A DNA stretch of 64,000 nucleotides from Quercus robur (taxonomy: Eukaryota; Streptophyta; Magnoliopsida; Fagales; Fagaceae). Made by a program: the position numbers and the translations under genes. The notes below the pieces were generated by a model that worked only from the letters and a program-made list of their open reading frames with translations, did not search any database and was not told the DNA's origin. Below are positions 32,166 to 46,053 of the stretch, piece after piece. The stretch's first letter is position 1. The number at the start of each line of letters is the position of its first letter. The stretch lies in the NCBI RefSeq assembly GCF_932294415.1, contig NC_065543.1, positions 31,267,530 to 31,331,529 of the forward strand, written 5' to 3'.

Positions 32166-33577
32166 TTATAATAGAATGGTGGACAACCAGATAACCATAC
32201 TTGTTGGAAGTACTAAATAGATGAAAATTAGATGGAATGGTCGCAGGTACAGCGGTATGTAGTTAGCTGGAGTTGGCATTGAATCCCACACTGAGAATGC
32301 ACTTGAACATGTCATCCATTTCCTCGTCATTTCAGGGAAATGCCGATCAATCACATCCTTCAAATTCTCGGTCTTGTTAACCCATTCTAGGCCTTTCTTT
32401 GTATATGTTTTGGAGTTGAAATTGGTTGTGAAAAAGCGATCAGCTTCTAGCCTCCTAAACAAGATTATCATGCAAAATGAAGGCATAAATAAGTGTCTAA
32501 AAACAAATCAAATTTCTCATTTTATTCTTAGTATGACATTGAGCATACCTTGAAGCAATTAGTAGGAAGATAAAGAAAGCAGTCTCACTGATGGCAAAGC
32601 CTTTGATCTTCTTCTCTGCCTGTAAGCCAACTTGCAGGTCAAGCTTCTCCACATCTTCTCCATACACTTCATGGAGAGCTTCAATAACTTCTTCATCATC
32701 TGTCAAATCTTCCCACTTGCTAATAGGAATCATCATCAAGTTCCGTCGGAACTCATTGTACCTAGCAACTCCCCTCTCTCTATCTCTATAAACTAATGGT
32801 CCAGCATTGTAAAATTAGATTTGCAAAAATGAAAGTGGAAATAAAATGAAATTTGTAAATAGAAATTGAAGAATGAGATGATATACTTTCCAAGGTGGCC
32901 ATATCAACAGGATCTGGTCTATCTTCTCCATTAATATCATGGGCTACAAGGTTTCTCATCCATGATGGATAGTTCCACAATGTGAGTGCCCCACAAGCCT
33001 GATGACCCAATGATACCAGCATTTGCTCCATTCCTATTGTTGACAGTTTTCTCTCTCCTTCAATACCCACTAATTCCCACATAGGCACCCTGGATTCATA
33101 ACCACTGCAGTTAGTCATGTAGAGTTTCTATCAAGGAAACTTTAATTAGTATCTCAAATTACTTTCCTTTTGAAAATTAATTCTAAACATCATTCTCTTG
33201 CAAAGAAAAAAAAATGCAATGTTGCTTCCTTAGTTGAGGAAAATTGGACACTGTTCTTATATCTGAAAGCATTTGTTTTTTACCCCTTTACCCCCACATC
33301 AGCAAGAACACAATCAGAAACTAATGATTATTAACAAGTTATAAAATGGTACTAGCACAAACATCAACACCACATGGCAACACCACTGATATACATCTCT
33401 CCTCCACCAACACTGCAAGGGTGCAACCACTACCAACTCTGTTACCACCATCAGTACTAAGCCCACACCACCAAAACCATAAATGCAGCAATGGTACTAT
33501 GTTGGAACTTGGGAGCCTTGAAATGGTCTAAACTTACATTCAAGGCCAATTTTTTGTAGAATACAAGAATGTCTACG

Positions 33578-33608
<31 letters not shown>

Positions 33609-36600
33609 AAGAGAGTATCTATTACACATATAATATAACCTTATAATCTTAAACTATAAATAATGTTTTCTCTAACTTGACCTCCAATTCTGTAATCCTA
33701 ATTCCACACCTGCACACGGTTCTTTGTTCCTAGTGCATTTTTCCACACCTGCACACGGTTCTTTGTTCCTAGTGCATTTTTGCCAAATTTTCATCCTACT
33801 GGTGCCTAATATTTTGGTGATGTAAATACAGTGCTTAAGAGAAAGGGAAGTACTCATGTAGTATGGGAGGACATTTTTCTTCTGTAGTTGAAGACGTGAT
33901 ATCCCTAAGGACAAATGTATCAGGAAGAAGTGAATGCATTCTGTAGACGCTTACGAACTCTTCAGTTAGTGAATAGGGAACTCCATGATCTCTCGGCTTT
34001 TTAAGACCAACCAATCCACTCAGTATTGGTCCCAATAAATGTCCAAATAAATCCTTAAATTTCTTCCCCAAAAGTCCATACCTGCAAAAAGCATGGTTTA
34101 TGATTTTCAGTGAAGTGTAAATTAGAAAGCAATAAGCACTAGTATTGCATCACTATCTTACCAGTTTACCCTCATCCCTACTAGGAGAGTATCGGTCTTC
34201 AGGAGTTCAACAGTCCAATCAATGGTGTGGATTTTAGCAATGACAGCTGCAGTCACCAATCTTGCATGCCTATAGAGTTGCTCATCATCCAAATCAGGAT
34301 AATGTACCTAAAACCAAAGAGCTATCAACTAAATCATTGGCTGAACATTATCTTATTCATAAAGTGCAGACATTATCACACATACAACTTTCATATGAGG
34401 GAAATTATAGCATAAAATTCTACAATTTCTAACCCAATAAAATATAACACTAATATTATGCAGAAATATTGTAATTTTTCTGAAAATGGTCCAAAACCAT
34501 TCAACTGAAATTAGATTATAGAAATGTTGAAGTACATATGCATCAAATTCACCATGGGGTAAAAGAATCATATAAATATAAACTAAAAAAAAAACTTACT
34601 TTTAGCATATCACATACAGCATTGTGCTCTTTGACAAATAAGGCGTGTAGGAGTGAAAAGCCAGCCCAGCAATTTCGAACATCACCTGAGATAGGAATAC
34701 CTTTCTCATTATGCTGAAGCAGCCCATCTTCTGAGATCTTCAACTTTCCATCCTTGAAAGTCCTCACTCTTTTCATGCCCTCCTCGTCATTACCATAAAT
34801 TACACTCCCATCCCTAGTCATATGTCAAAAGAATTCAATTCTCATAGAATGCACATATTCTTTTCTATTGACTTGTTTTTACAAACCTAGACAAGTTGAA
34901 AACTTAAAAAGTATTGACAATCAAAATACAACAGAAAGCTCAGGTCTAGTTGATTGCCCCACTACACATTCTTCATTATCAGCCTACCTAACAGAAACTA
35001 TAAAATTGCCCCAGAGAATCAGTTCCAAAATTACACGTCCCCAAAAAATTTTGAGGGGAAGTCCTCCCCCTTTTTCTTTCCCTTTTTTTTTTTAAATTCA
35101 ATTCTTTTTGTTTACTCAGACTAGAAACTCCCTTTTTGTGACTGTTATATATTGTACTCCTCAGTCCTCAATATGTTATCCATGGCAACAAATGGAGCCA
35201 GTAGGAACATGCAACATTGTTTAAAATGATTAGATTGGGTTTTGTAATGTAATTATTTGAAGAATAAATGTCTGTTTGTATTGCGCGTCCGCGTTTCAGG
35301 GCTTCTTTTTTTTTTTTTTTTTAAGTCCACCACACCAAGGCAAATGCACAGTGTTCTCTCTAATGAACAGTAATTAAAAAATATTATTTTATTGTTTTCA
35401 GTTTTTAGTTTTCAGCAAAATAAGCTGTATTCAAACACACACTAAGTTTCTTTTCTTGGATAAATATTTGAAGATAAATGTTATTAGTTATTCATAAGAA
35501 TATGTAATATGCTGTTTTATTTGTATATGAATAATTCTATCCTAAGCTTCGTTTAGTTACTAAGAGAAAGGAGAAAGATAAGAGAACAAATCCTACATCA
35601 TTTTTGGTCTAATTTGATGATTTTAGTTTCCATTTTCTCTGCATCCAGACAGAGAGGGGATAACATGTGAAAAATTTTATACATGTTGTTTATTAAAATT
35701 AAAAATTTGAATGAGTTATTATAACCTATATGCACTTATGACTTATAATAGTAAAAGGAAGTACTTTGAAAATTACTTACCACCAAGGAGTTCTTGTATT
35801 CAAAGAGCCATTCTTGAGATGAGGTGAATCCGTGGAGACTTTTTTGGTCTTAAAAAACTTGAAAGACTTCAAGGGACACCCACTTGAAATTTCATCAGGA
35901 GCTCTAATCTCTATCTGTTAAAAGAATTATGAAACAATAATTTCTCTTGCTTAATTGATAAATAAAATGTTTCTAAGCATGTCATTATAATTTATAAGCT
36001 TTGAGCCATATATACTAGGCCTTTTGATATTGCAATATTCTTTGTCAATTACAATGATAAGGTTAAACATATGGATGGCTCATGGCTGTAATTGGTTATC
36101 ATGTATATGGTACATGACTGAATTGGTTTCTGACATATCCATTTTTACATAAAATAGAAAGAATTCATTTTACGGTTAAGATTTTATTTGTTGGATCTCA
36201 TAATGTACACCTTTCATATTTGTAATGTCTGAACCATAAAATGGATCCATTTCAAATGGAGAAGATCCTAATACTTAGTGATTGTTATGCTTTAACTTGC
36301 TTTGCTAAAAAGCGAACTTTGATCACAACAATATTCAAGTTAAAACCTGTTCAGTGTCCTCCAAATGATCGACCCAGTCATGAACCATGAACTGTATCCA
36401 TGAGCAGGCTATCATGTTGAACTGCTTCCCATTGTCTATGAACTTTTTCCTCACCAAAAGCTTTGAGGCTACTACTGTTGGATGAGGCTCTAACAGCTGT
36501 AGAGATTGATGACAAATAATACATGAACATCATACACCTTATTACTTGTGAAGAAGAAAACTGTGTTACCTACTAACATACCATAAATTGACACAAGGAA

Positions 36601-38454
36601 AAAAAAATGTTCCAACGTAGAAAATATTGACTAAATAGTGTTATTGAAACAATCATATGATGCACATGATCATGCTATGCTATAAACCCTCAAAATATAT
36701 GGGGAGGGGATTGTTTTGTTTCATTTAACTGGTGAAGATACCAAATATGAACCAAAGTAAATCCAAAATACTGGATAAAAATTTGGACCTAGGCCCCAGA
36801 ATTCATAAATCTATGGGTACAATAAATACAAGGGATCAAGTAGCAGGGGCCACCCGGGGGGGGTGGGGGGGTAGTATATCTACTTGTCTAGCAAGGGGAC
36901 CGTGGTCCTCTTAGCATTTTAATTATGGTAGCAACTTGTTTGTAAACTTATCTCACTTTCATCTATATTCAAATTACTATTTGAAAATGTGGGTTCCAGT
37001 TAACTCAACTGATAAAGTCTTTGATGATTAAACAAAATATCTAGAATTCAATCCCTGTCTACATCAAAAACTGATTAGTGTCTTAGTCTGCTATTTGACT
37101 ACACCTAAATGATTTTTTTTTTTTTCACTTGGCAACACATTAGACAAAATATTGGACATATTATAGAATATAATACTGAGTGACTAAGGCTGATCAATAG
37201 TTTCAAACATTTGCTTGTGTTTGGAGAGTTTTTATATATTTTTTTAGTTGACAACTCCAATTAGTTTTCAATTAGAAGAATAATGAATATATAATGTGAT
37301 AATAAAAATAATTTTTATTTAATTTGTAGATGATGGGAAAACCAACTACAAAATTTGATCTTTCTAGCCATGAATATTGTCAAGAATATGCTTTGTAACA
37401 AAATAAATGATGATTTCTTAACGGGTTCTTTGATTTTGCACATTAACCAAAAATTGCAACAAAAATTTATTATAGAATCAATTATAGATAATTTTAGATT
37501 CAAAATAAGGTTCAACTCTTGAGTTGAAACTTATTATGAAACAATTATTTTTGTTTTTTTTATTAATTTATAATTTGTTAACATTAAATAAATGATAGTT
37601 TGTATTTTCATTTATTAATTTAGTTTTCAATTTTACTTTATTTCTAATTCTTAAAAGGTAAAAAGTAAAGACTTTTTGTTTTATACTTTGGTTTTAAAAA
37701 TGAAATCATGTTTCGTGCTTGGAAAGAAATATGATTTCACGAATAAGCCATGCATGAATTATCAAACTTTATGTTATTTATAATGGCAAAACTTTAAGGT
37801 GCCCTAATTAGGGGTATGTATGGATTGGGTTGGTAGGCTTTTTTAACCCATTATAATTTTATTGTGATATCATTTGTGTGACATCTTGTGGGTTATAAAA
37901 TCACAAAGACTGTTAGTAGTAACAGTAACAAGTTGATTAATACATATTCTTCCTTGAGCAAAAGGCAAAAACAGTAACAGCTTCATTAATTAAGGTGTTT
38001 CACTGTCTCTTACCCCATATGGTGAAGTTGATGGAGGCATATTGCGACCCAAAAAGGTTCCTTGGCTACCAATGGTATCATCACTAGGGTGATTGCATGT
38101 TCCATCAGCAGTCCTATATGCAAATTCTTCTGTGTTATATCTCTGCCCATTTATTTCTCCAACATGCAATAGATTATAACGTTGGTGCAAGTGTCTTCTA
38201 ATTCCCAAATAAACAGCTCCAATAATCACTGGTAGTCTGTGCCATGCCTCCAGTTTGTCCACGAAATGTACAACCTAATATCAAACATATATAGTAACTG
38301 ATATCACAAATTCAAGTACAACATATATAGTAAGAAAGAAAGAGCTAGAGATTGCACTAACATAGAACAATAGGGTGTCTAGTAGAGTCATTTTGGCCAC
38401 AATATGCTGAAGTTGAGGGTGGATGAAGGGTGACAAAAATAGAAAGAATGCCAT
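32166..38454 (-). CDS. DOX1: Fatty-acid alpha-dioxygenase (DOX/PIOX), 10 exons, 653 aa
   Basis: Haem enzyme of the cyclooxygenase-peroxidase superfamily that adds O2 at C-2 of fatty acids, giving 2-hydroperoxides for alpha-oxidation and defence oxylipins. Exons, gene order: 38454-38362, 38274-38014, 36496-36347, 35914-35781, 34813-34600, 34307-34162, 34081-33854, 33089-32887, 32792-32549, 32454-32166; all GT-AG, in frame. Distal haem His157 (FMVHDWVDH), catalytic Tyr379 and proximal His382 (SVYRMHSLLP) are present, as are the family blocks RRHLHQRYNLL, RTPWWDGSVIYG, GALTLWNYP and KIKGFAISETAF. The length is slightly above the usual 630-640 because the protein continues 24 hydrophobic residues past the normal PLYLR end. 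Exon 8 has two in-phase acceptors 15 nt apart; I chose the inner one, giving LHEVPMWEL, which fits the family. DOX1 versus DOX2 assignment is uncertain. Confidence 0.94.
33704..33781. repeat. 39-bp tandem duplication in DOX intron 7
   Basis: Two identical 39-bp units start ccacacctgcacacggttct and end agtgcattttt. About 120 bp downstream on the minus strand is a long C/A homopolymer block (33580-33611). No coding role. Confidence 0.85.
35268..35445. mobile_element. MITE with tgtttg ends in DOX intron 4
   Basis: A shorter relative of 6291-6605. The left end tctgtttgtattgcgcgtcc and the right end (complement) ttagtgtgtgtttgaatac enclose the shared motifs aatgaacagtaa and ttttcagcaaaataagct. 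Confidence 0.6.
36988..37110 (+). mobile_element. tRNA-derived SINE, shorter copy in DOX intron 2
   Basis: The order gggttccagttaactcaac, gaattcaatccctgtctacatc, aaaactgattagtgtcttag matches the SINE at 7332. The box A-like and box B-like stretches are recognisable (taactcaactga, agaattcaatcc). The 3' part is lost. Confidence 0.65.
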
Positions 38455-38572
38455 TGCTTTTTGTGGGAAGATGTTCCTTCTCCTGAAAAAATAGTGTAAT
38501 TTGTGAAAGCTTGTTCTGCTTTACCTGAACAGAGTGAGAGAGGACAATAATTTGTGAGAGAGGGAGGTCTTA

Positions 38573-38580
38573 CTTTATAG
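38573..38580 (-). promoter_or_regulatory. Probable TATA box of DOX
   Basis: On the minus strand CTATAAAG lies about 120 nt before the DOX start codon, followed by a CT-rich leader. A second TATATAAAG-like word lies further upstream, near 38645. Confidence 0.5.
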
Positions 38581-38589
38581 TTGTCCAAA

Positions 38590-39555
38590 CGTGTCTGACC
38601 ATCCCTTTATTAATGTTCAATAAAGCTCTTACTGCCTGTTTCTTTATATACCACTTTTTAAAGTTAAGTTTTACTAGTTCTTGTTTTTTATGTCCAAAAG
38701 AAATCGTAAAGTTTTATCTTTGTGATAGATTAAATTCTATATTTTCAAATGTGTAAATTTCACAATTTTATTATTGTACCAAATACTTTATACCATGGAG
38801 TTTTATTTGGTACAATAATAAAAGTGTGAGGTTTAGAGCCACACATTTAAAAATATGAGTTTTAATTTGTCATATAAGGATTTTTTATTTAACTTTTTCC
38901 TCTCTTTATTTTTCTTTTATGATAAAAAATTTTACCCAATGTATTTTTTAAACCAAATAAATCATTAAAAATAAGTTATTTAAAAACAAGCAATTGCATT
39001 TTAGTCAGAGATAGACCCAGGATTTCAAGCTAAGGGGACCAGAGATAAGTGAAAAAAAAATTTTCAAATACACACCCGTATAGTATTAAGAAACTTTCAA
39101 CCAAAACAAATACACAAAAATCATTATTTCTTAATATATTAAGATGCAATCATCTATCAACAAAAACAAAAAACACAAAACACTATTGTTTCTTTACATT
39201 TTTTTTTTTTAAGATTTACATGGGCAAGGTTAATGATTCATGATTTTGGAGGGGGCCCAAGCTACAAAGTAAGGGGGGCAAGTCTAAATTTTTTTTATTT
39301 TTTACTGAAAATTAAGCTACTAAAAAAAAAAAATTGGCCCAGGGGGGCTCGGGCCCCTACCTACTGGGGTCCTTCCCTGATTTTAGTAAGCCATATTTAC
39401 TAAGAAGTTATAGTCTTTTAAGGCATAACTTATTTTATAAGGAAATCCTATATGAGGACTTAAAATTTTATAAAGAAAAATATTATGAGATCAATCAAAA
39501 GTTAAAAACACATCTTCTATTTTATATATATGCTCGACCCATTGTCATCCCTAAT
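38590..39555. other. Upstream of DOX; intergenic repeats
   Basis: No gene. The G/C-run-rich phrases at 39240-39390 (ggagggggcccaagct, ggcccaggggggctcgggcc) resemble degraded transposon ends common in plant genomes, but I cannot assign them. Confidence 0.4.
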
Positions 39556-41052
39556 TAGACATGGCAAAACAGGCGGGTCAAGTTGGATTCAGGTCGGGTC
39601 AAGTTGACCCGTATTTTTCAAACAAGTTTTTTTTTTTTTTTTTTTTTTTTTGAAATAGATGCAATCTATCAATTGTTTATAAGTTCCTCATCTGTGATTA
39701 GATTTTCACTGGTGATACTGTTTCCACTTACCAATTACCACTAAACACTTGATATCCAAATTTGGTGCAACTCTTGTTCCAGCTTCTAGAAGCTAATCTT
39801 GGTATAATCTTCGATCTGTTTAAAGTAAGAAGAGAAAATGAAGGTGACAAGTAAAGAATGACAAACTATAATGGAGTACAACCAGCTAATGTATACATCC
39901 AATTTAGTAATTTACCAACACGCATAACATGCACATGCATTGTACACTAATATTAAAGAATAGGGATTTCCCTTGCTCCTCACCAAAGCCAAAGGACACT
40001 ACGATGCTGATGTGAACTCATCAAAAGCACAATTCATGCGCTTAGTCTCTAGATCCTCCATTCATTCATTTTGATTTACGGCTGTACAATTCATTGTCCT
40101 GCACCAGTATATAGAAAAGTCACCCAGTAGTAGCTAGCAAGACCAACTTAATTAGCTTTAAAGACCACCAAAACAGAATGGGTGTTAGAAGGGGAATCTT
40201 GCTAGTAAGCCAGAGTTTGCTTCTACATTCACACACATGATAGTAAACTTGTAAAAGGTATGTTTTAAGTTTACATTACTAATAATATCATTCCCACAAA
40301 AGAAAAAAAGAAAAAAGAAAAAAAAACTACATGTCTTGGACCATATCAAGTTATCGGCCTTCTTAAGTGCAAATGTTCCTGTTGCATTTAAAATAATAGT
40401 AAAGTTAGGTTACTTAAAAAGATAAACTAAACAAAAAAAGGTTTAAAAATAAACATAACATATTAAGTAAAGAAGAATAAGTAAATATTTTATAAGAATT
40501 ACACCTCAATCTCAATCTACTCAACATTGGTAACAGATTCAGCATTGCAAATATTCATACTTGCAAATTGTAGCTCAATTTGGCTAATTTCGTCAGCATC
40601 TTTCTCTACAATACAATATTTTAGTATAACTTAAGATATCATGAAAGCAAATAATAAAGAATTAAAATTGTACAATTATGAAAAGTTGAAAGTGTAGAGG
40701 TAGAGGCGCTGAGACTGAAAAAGTGTGAAAGTGGAAAAGAAGGGCAGAGGCGCAGCACAAGAGACAAGAGTAGAGGAAGTGAGGAACTGACTCACTTCAC
40801 GTTTGTGGCTGTGGTTGTCACGTTTCACTCTGTCTTTCACGTTTGTGAATTGTGCCTTTGGGCTTTGGCTTTGGACTACAGCTAAGCTAGTCAATGAATG
40901 AGTTTTTTTTTTTTAATGGTTGTGTTGTGTTGTCTTGTCTCATTCTCTCATGTCATGTCTGTGGAGGCAGTGGAGCTGAAGCATTATTGGTTGATGCTCA
41001 AATGGTCAAATTTCATGTGAAGTGATTGTCTTGTCTTGTAATTTATTGACTA

Positions 41053-43045
41053 CTAGTCGCTAACCCGTGCAAAATTCAAAAAAATGTTCAAGAAATTCCT
41101 TTTTTTTTTTTTTTAATTCATCTTCCTCTAGATTGATGAAAGCTATAAGATTAATTCCTAATATTCATGTACTTAAACAGCAAGTTTAAATGGTTAAATG
41201 TTGCAAGTTTGATTAATCCAAAATCATAACTTTTAAAAATACTTCATTCCAGACTTACAAAAGTAAATTTATGAATCTTTACTCCTCCTTCAGCAAGCAC
41301 AATTATTTTCCAAATAAATCTCCTTTCAAATATTGTTTCTCATTAGTGGTAAATTTTGTAGTTGGAAAAGAGATATGCAATTCTAATGTTTTGTTCATAT
41401 TGCAAAGTTACATGCTATTTATAATTTGTTTATAAATATTTGAAGATTGATCTATTTAATGAGGCATGTTATAGAAACTATTTCATTAAAAAAAATGTCA
41501 AATGTTTCTTGAAAATTCAATTGGTTGAAAACACAATCGGTGCTATCTAACAAATTTCCACTTTGAATTCATTATATTTTATTAAAATGCAAAACTCCAT
41601 TTAAGACTAACAGGTATTTGCTAAACTATCTAGCCATGCAACTATATAAGTTGATAGTGTATATATTGTGTGCGGGAATGTGGATAGGCATACACAAAAA
41701 CACACAAAATTAAAATACAAATTTTGTGTTCCTACTTCTCTATAAAATCTAAAAGGCAATAAAATCCAACATCAAAGTTGAATAAAAATTGTATCCGAAA
41801 ACATAATATAAAAGACATTTCTTATTAACTTATATCCCAAAATTTTAAGGATCGTCTCAAGTAGTTTAGTAGCTAAACATAGCTTTTAGTAACTATAGCA
41901 TTCAACAAGAACTCTCAATATCTAGCCTAATTTACAAATTTTTTTTTTTCAATAAGTAGCCTAATTTACATACATGCTTAGCAACTGAGAGAAGACTTCC
42001 ACTGAAACTTCTATGGCACCATCAAACCCCAAACTTGTCAACATGCGCTAATAGCCTTTGAGACATTTGTTGGTTCCTCTCTCCTTTAGATTCAATCTTT
42101 CCACCATGTTCTATAATAAGTTACATACAATCATCATAGAACTCCTAATCATAACTTGAGGCAAGTTTTTAAGAACTTCATAGAACTAAAATTATGGTTT
42201 TCTTCCACTCTATCTATGTGTGGGAGTGCACCATCAGATACACAATTCAATGTAAACATTCATCTTTAGTCTAGCAAAAAAAAGGTAAATAATCATCAGT
42301 TGAATTATTTCCATTTAAAACAGATTTTGGATGCATGTTTGATTCAATAACTAAGTAAAAAAATAATTAATAGGAGTTTCTTTGAATATATTATGTTGAA
42401 CTTATGACTATATAAGATATCAAAGAAAATGTTACCCATTTACAGCTTAATAAAGGAAAAACAAAAACCTTGAGATAGAAGACAGGTAACTCATTATCTT
42501 TGTCTAAGTCCCCCCACATCACCATTCACATCCAGTAAATCAATACGAACTACAAAACACAAACATAGAAAACTCATCAAATTTTTCCCACAAGTAAAAC
42601 AATAGTACAAATACAAAATAAGTTTGTCACTGAATCCTTAACATTAAAACAATAAGCAACAGAATTGATGTTAGTTGCATTGAAATCTATACATAAAATA
42701 AAAATCCATAAACAATTTCATCTAGAATAAGAAAATTGTGTTGTTTCAATTTCAACTAACAAATCAAACGACAAAGCTATATTAGGGGAAGGAAAATAAT
42801 TGAAACAAAAACATGCCAACAGACTACCTAGATGTTCATGGCCTTCATGTTGGACTTAAGTTGTTCATGGCTTTCTTGTTAGACTAAAGTTGGCTTCCTA
42901 GACAGTAAAAGTTTATAAAATTTCCACACTATTACATTCCCCAAAATTCACCAAATTTGAAACAATATTCTAACTGCAAAATGTATGTACTAAAACCCCA
43001 TTAACTTGCTCAAAATTTAAAAATTAACAAAATCAAAATTCTTTC

Positions 43046-43109
<64 letters not shown>

Positions 43110-45079
43110 TTTTTGGGTCAACTCTATAAATAAGCAAATTTAAGAGGAAGAGAGAGAGAAATTTATCATGCACAAAATGCTTTCACCAATTCATTACAAT
43201 TATCTAACATTTCCAATAATCCAACAGCAATATCAGGATCTACATCATTTTTCTTATATTTCTTGATCACTACATCAATTCTATGTCCTATTTCATTATC
43301 TGTATCATAGTTATAGAGTTGAGCGAATGTAGGTTTTTCCCCTTCAATAGGAAGAGGTGACCCAATCCTATGATAATTTTGGCCATTGAGGTGGAAAACA
43401 TATGGGCATGTACCATTATTTACCAACCTATCTACTTTACCACCCAAAGAGGTAAAAGCAAACAATGAAATTCTTCCAAGTAGAGGTATATTTTCTCTAT
43501 TTCTTGTCTTCTTTGTTTCTTAAATTTATCATATATTTTCAACTCTTTTCTTAAATTTATATTTTCAACTCTTTTCCTTTCACTTGTGACTAATTTAACT
43601 TGAAATTTCATGGAATCAGATGGCTAAATATATAGATAAACAGTTGATTTACATACTCTTTTCTAAGAATAACTCCATCGCCCAACCTTTTCATTACTCT
43701 TCTTAGTCAAAGTCTAATATAAAGAATATTAAAAATAATAAAAAATATTATTTCTATATAGTATTTTTATAGAATTCAAACAGGGTTTATATTATTTACG
43801 TGTAATCTAACATACACATTTTAGTGCATTTGAGGTCCGAAATATTTAATTAGTTAACTCATGTTAAACATTACTGACATCTCTTTGTTTAAAATATTGT
43901 GTCAATTTTTTTTTTGGTTGTAGTTGCATATTCTGAACACAATGATTCTAATTCCTTTTCATCCATTTGTTAGTATAGTAGTAGAGTTTAAATAGAACTC
44001 ATTTGTGTGAGCAGTTGGATTTTTTTTTTTTTTCTCTTCTTTCATTTTTTACTTCAGTAGTTTAGATTGATTTCAGCATTCTCAAATAGTAGAGTAATAG
44101 AATTTTCGTTAGAATCAATTTTCTTAGAGCAAAAATTGTGTCATCACTAAGTTTTTCTTGGAGTTGTGAAGTTTCTTTATTTACTTATTTTTTATGCAGC
44201 AGCTAGAATTTATATGTTGGAGTAAAGTAATACAATAATTTATATAAAATTGGCTAAGCCACAAATCAAAAACCATTGTACAGTGATAAACTAATATTAA
44301 TATAATTATTATAAATAAATAGTATCTCTCTCACCAAACAATGGATATTCAAAGTAATTAAAATTATTATCCTAAGTGTATAATGCCCCACCAATCAAAC
44401 TACCAAATATGCTAGAACTTGAGTCCTCCATCAATTCTAAATAATGCATATTCTTATGTTATGATTAGGGGAAAATACAAAACAAAAGGGAGTGAACCCA
44501 CACATGGGGTAACATGAGAATTGTAGAGAGTAGATGGCAAAAAAGCAAAAGCAACACAGAGCAACATAAATAAACAAAAAAGCAATGCAAAGCAACCCCA
44601 ATGAAACCAAACGGCATGTTGAGGCAGAGCAAGAGTGATAGAAAAATCAAAAACCAAAGTCAACACATCGTATCATCTACCCGACGCCTATATGATCCTG
44701 GCTAAAACCCATTAAGTGAAAACAACATAGCGTCTCACCAATGAAACTATCTTAGTCCCTAAAACTTGATCCGTCTCAATCACTGATTTGACGGCATGCC
44801 GAAAAGAATGTATATGGCCGATACTTAGACATTGTAAATGCCAACCTAAACCTTGTAAACAGTTTGAGAGGCAGAATCCTCAGACAATGTAAATGGCAAC
44901 CTAGGCTAAAACCAAAAACACTACCACATTTAGATTAAAACAAAAAAAAAAGGGCACTCCCACACAGCCACAATTCTACACTCCCACATTTAGATTATAA
45001 AAAGAACACTCCAATGCCACGGAAATACACTCCCACGTATAGATTAAAAAGAAACATTCCCAACCCCCCCCCCCCCCCA

Positions 45080-45116
<37 letters not shown>

Positions 45117-46053
45117 ACTCCACATCCCACGTTTAGATTTAAGAAAGAAAAGAGAAAATAAAAAAGAAAAACTCAATCCCTAGTTTAACTCGAATACCCC
45201 AAACTTAAAGCATTCTTACCTATATTCCTTAATCAAAATCAAATTTAACCCAAACACCTAATTCAATATTAGTCCGACCAAAATATAAGTATATAACCAA
45301 ATCCATTAAATCTACATTGACACAAACACAGAAAATTGTTTCAGCTGCAACAATATTGCCTTATTTTGCACATACTACACGAACTAATCTGAGTCGCATC
45401 ACAACACTCAAGAGGCAGTAGGTAGTAACAAAATGTAAGAAGGGAATAAAAACATCAAGCAATCAAGCAAAAAGAATAGAGCAGAAAACAAACTGGGATT
45501 TAGAGATACCTGAACTGAAGTATCCAACTTTTGTTAGTATTTATAAACTATGAGGAAAGGAGTAAGGAAGATAGAGAGGCTGCTGTTAGAAGGTGGGGAA
45601 GGGGAAGGAACATATTTTGTGTAAGAAGTCTACGGTTAGAAAGTGGGGAAGGGGAAGTCACACAATTTGCATGAGAAAACTACCGTTAGAAGGTGGGGAA
45701 TGGGAAGGAACACGTGAGAAACAAAAGGGAAGGAAATTAAGGAGGTTGAAACCATGATTTTCAAAGGGTTTTCAGTTTAGAAGGCTTGGGTTTGGGCTTT
45801 AAGTTATAATTTAATTTATAAGTGGTGGGCTGATAGAATTAAATTTAAAATAAGTGGGCTTTATGGTGGAGATAGTTAGGAAATAATTTTAGTTTTATTA
45901 GTATTTTAAAATTGATAAAAATTATTTTAAAATTGTAAGATAAATTTAGGAAAGAAGATGTGAATGACATGGTTGTTGACGTGGCTCAATGTGAGCGTAG
46001 CAACATTAAATACTACACTTCAGTTTTTAGTAATATATAGATATAGATATAGA
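41053..46053 (-). mobile_element. Helitron, about 5.0 kb, decayed
   Basis: Read on the minus strand it begins TCTATATCTATATAT after an A (5' end at 46053) and ends GCACGGGTTAGCGACTAG followed by T (3' end at 41053). These are the TC start, CTRR end and A/T insertion site of Helitrons. It encodes a fragment of a Helitron replicase at 43166-43465. The rest is AT-rich and without intact helicase. It contains a (TA)n run at 43050-43105 and C/A homopolymers at 45065-45115. The 3' hairpin is not obvious. Confidence 0.7.
43166..43465 (-). pseudogene. Helitron helicase-like N-terminal domain fragment
   Basis: The 99-residue frame contains FTSLGGKVDRLVNNG, PYVFHLNGQNYHRIGSPLP, FAQLYNYDT, then NEIGHRID and a C-terminal VGLLEMLDNCNELVKAF. 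This order (GGKVD, GQNYHRIGSLLP, AQLYFYDT, NxLvkaFR) is the conserved block ahead of the replicase domain in plant Helitron Rep/helicase proteins, which are normally over 1,000 residues. Neither the Rep HUH motif nor helicase motifs are found nearby, so it is a dead fragment. It supports the minus orientation of the surrounding Helitron. Confidence 0.75.

Noticed and set aside
44454-45176. Hydrophobic and Phe-rich minus-strand frames
   Set aside because: They come from A/T-rich Helitron interior and a poly(A)/poly(C) block; the Phe runs are homopolymer translation.
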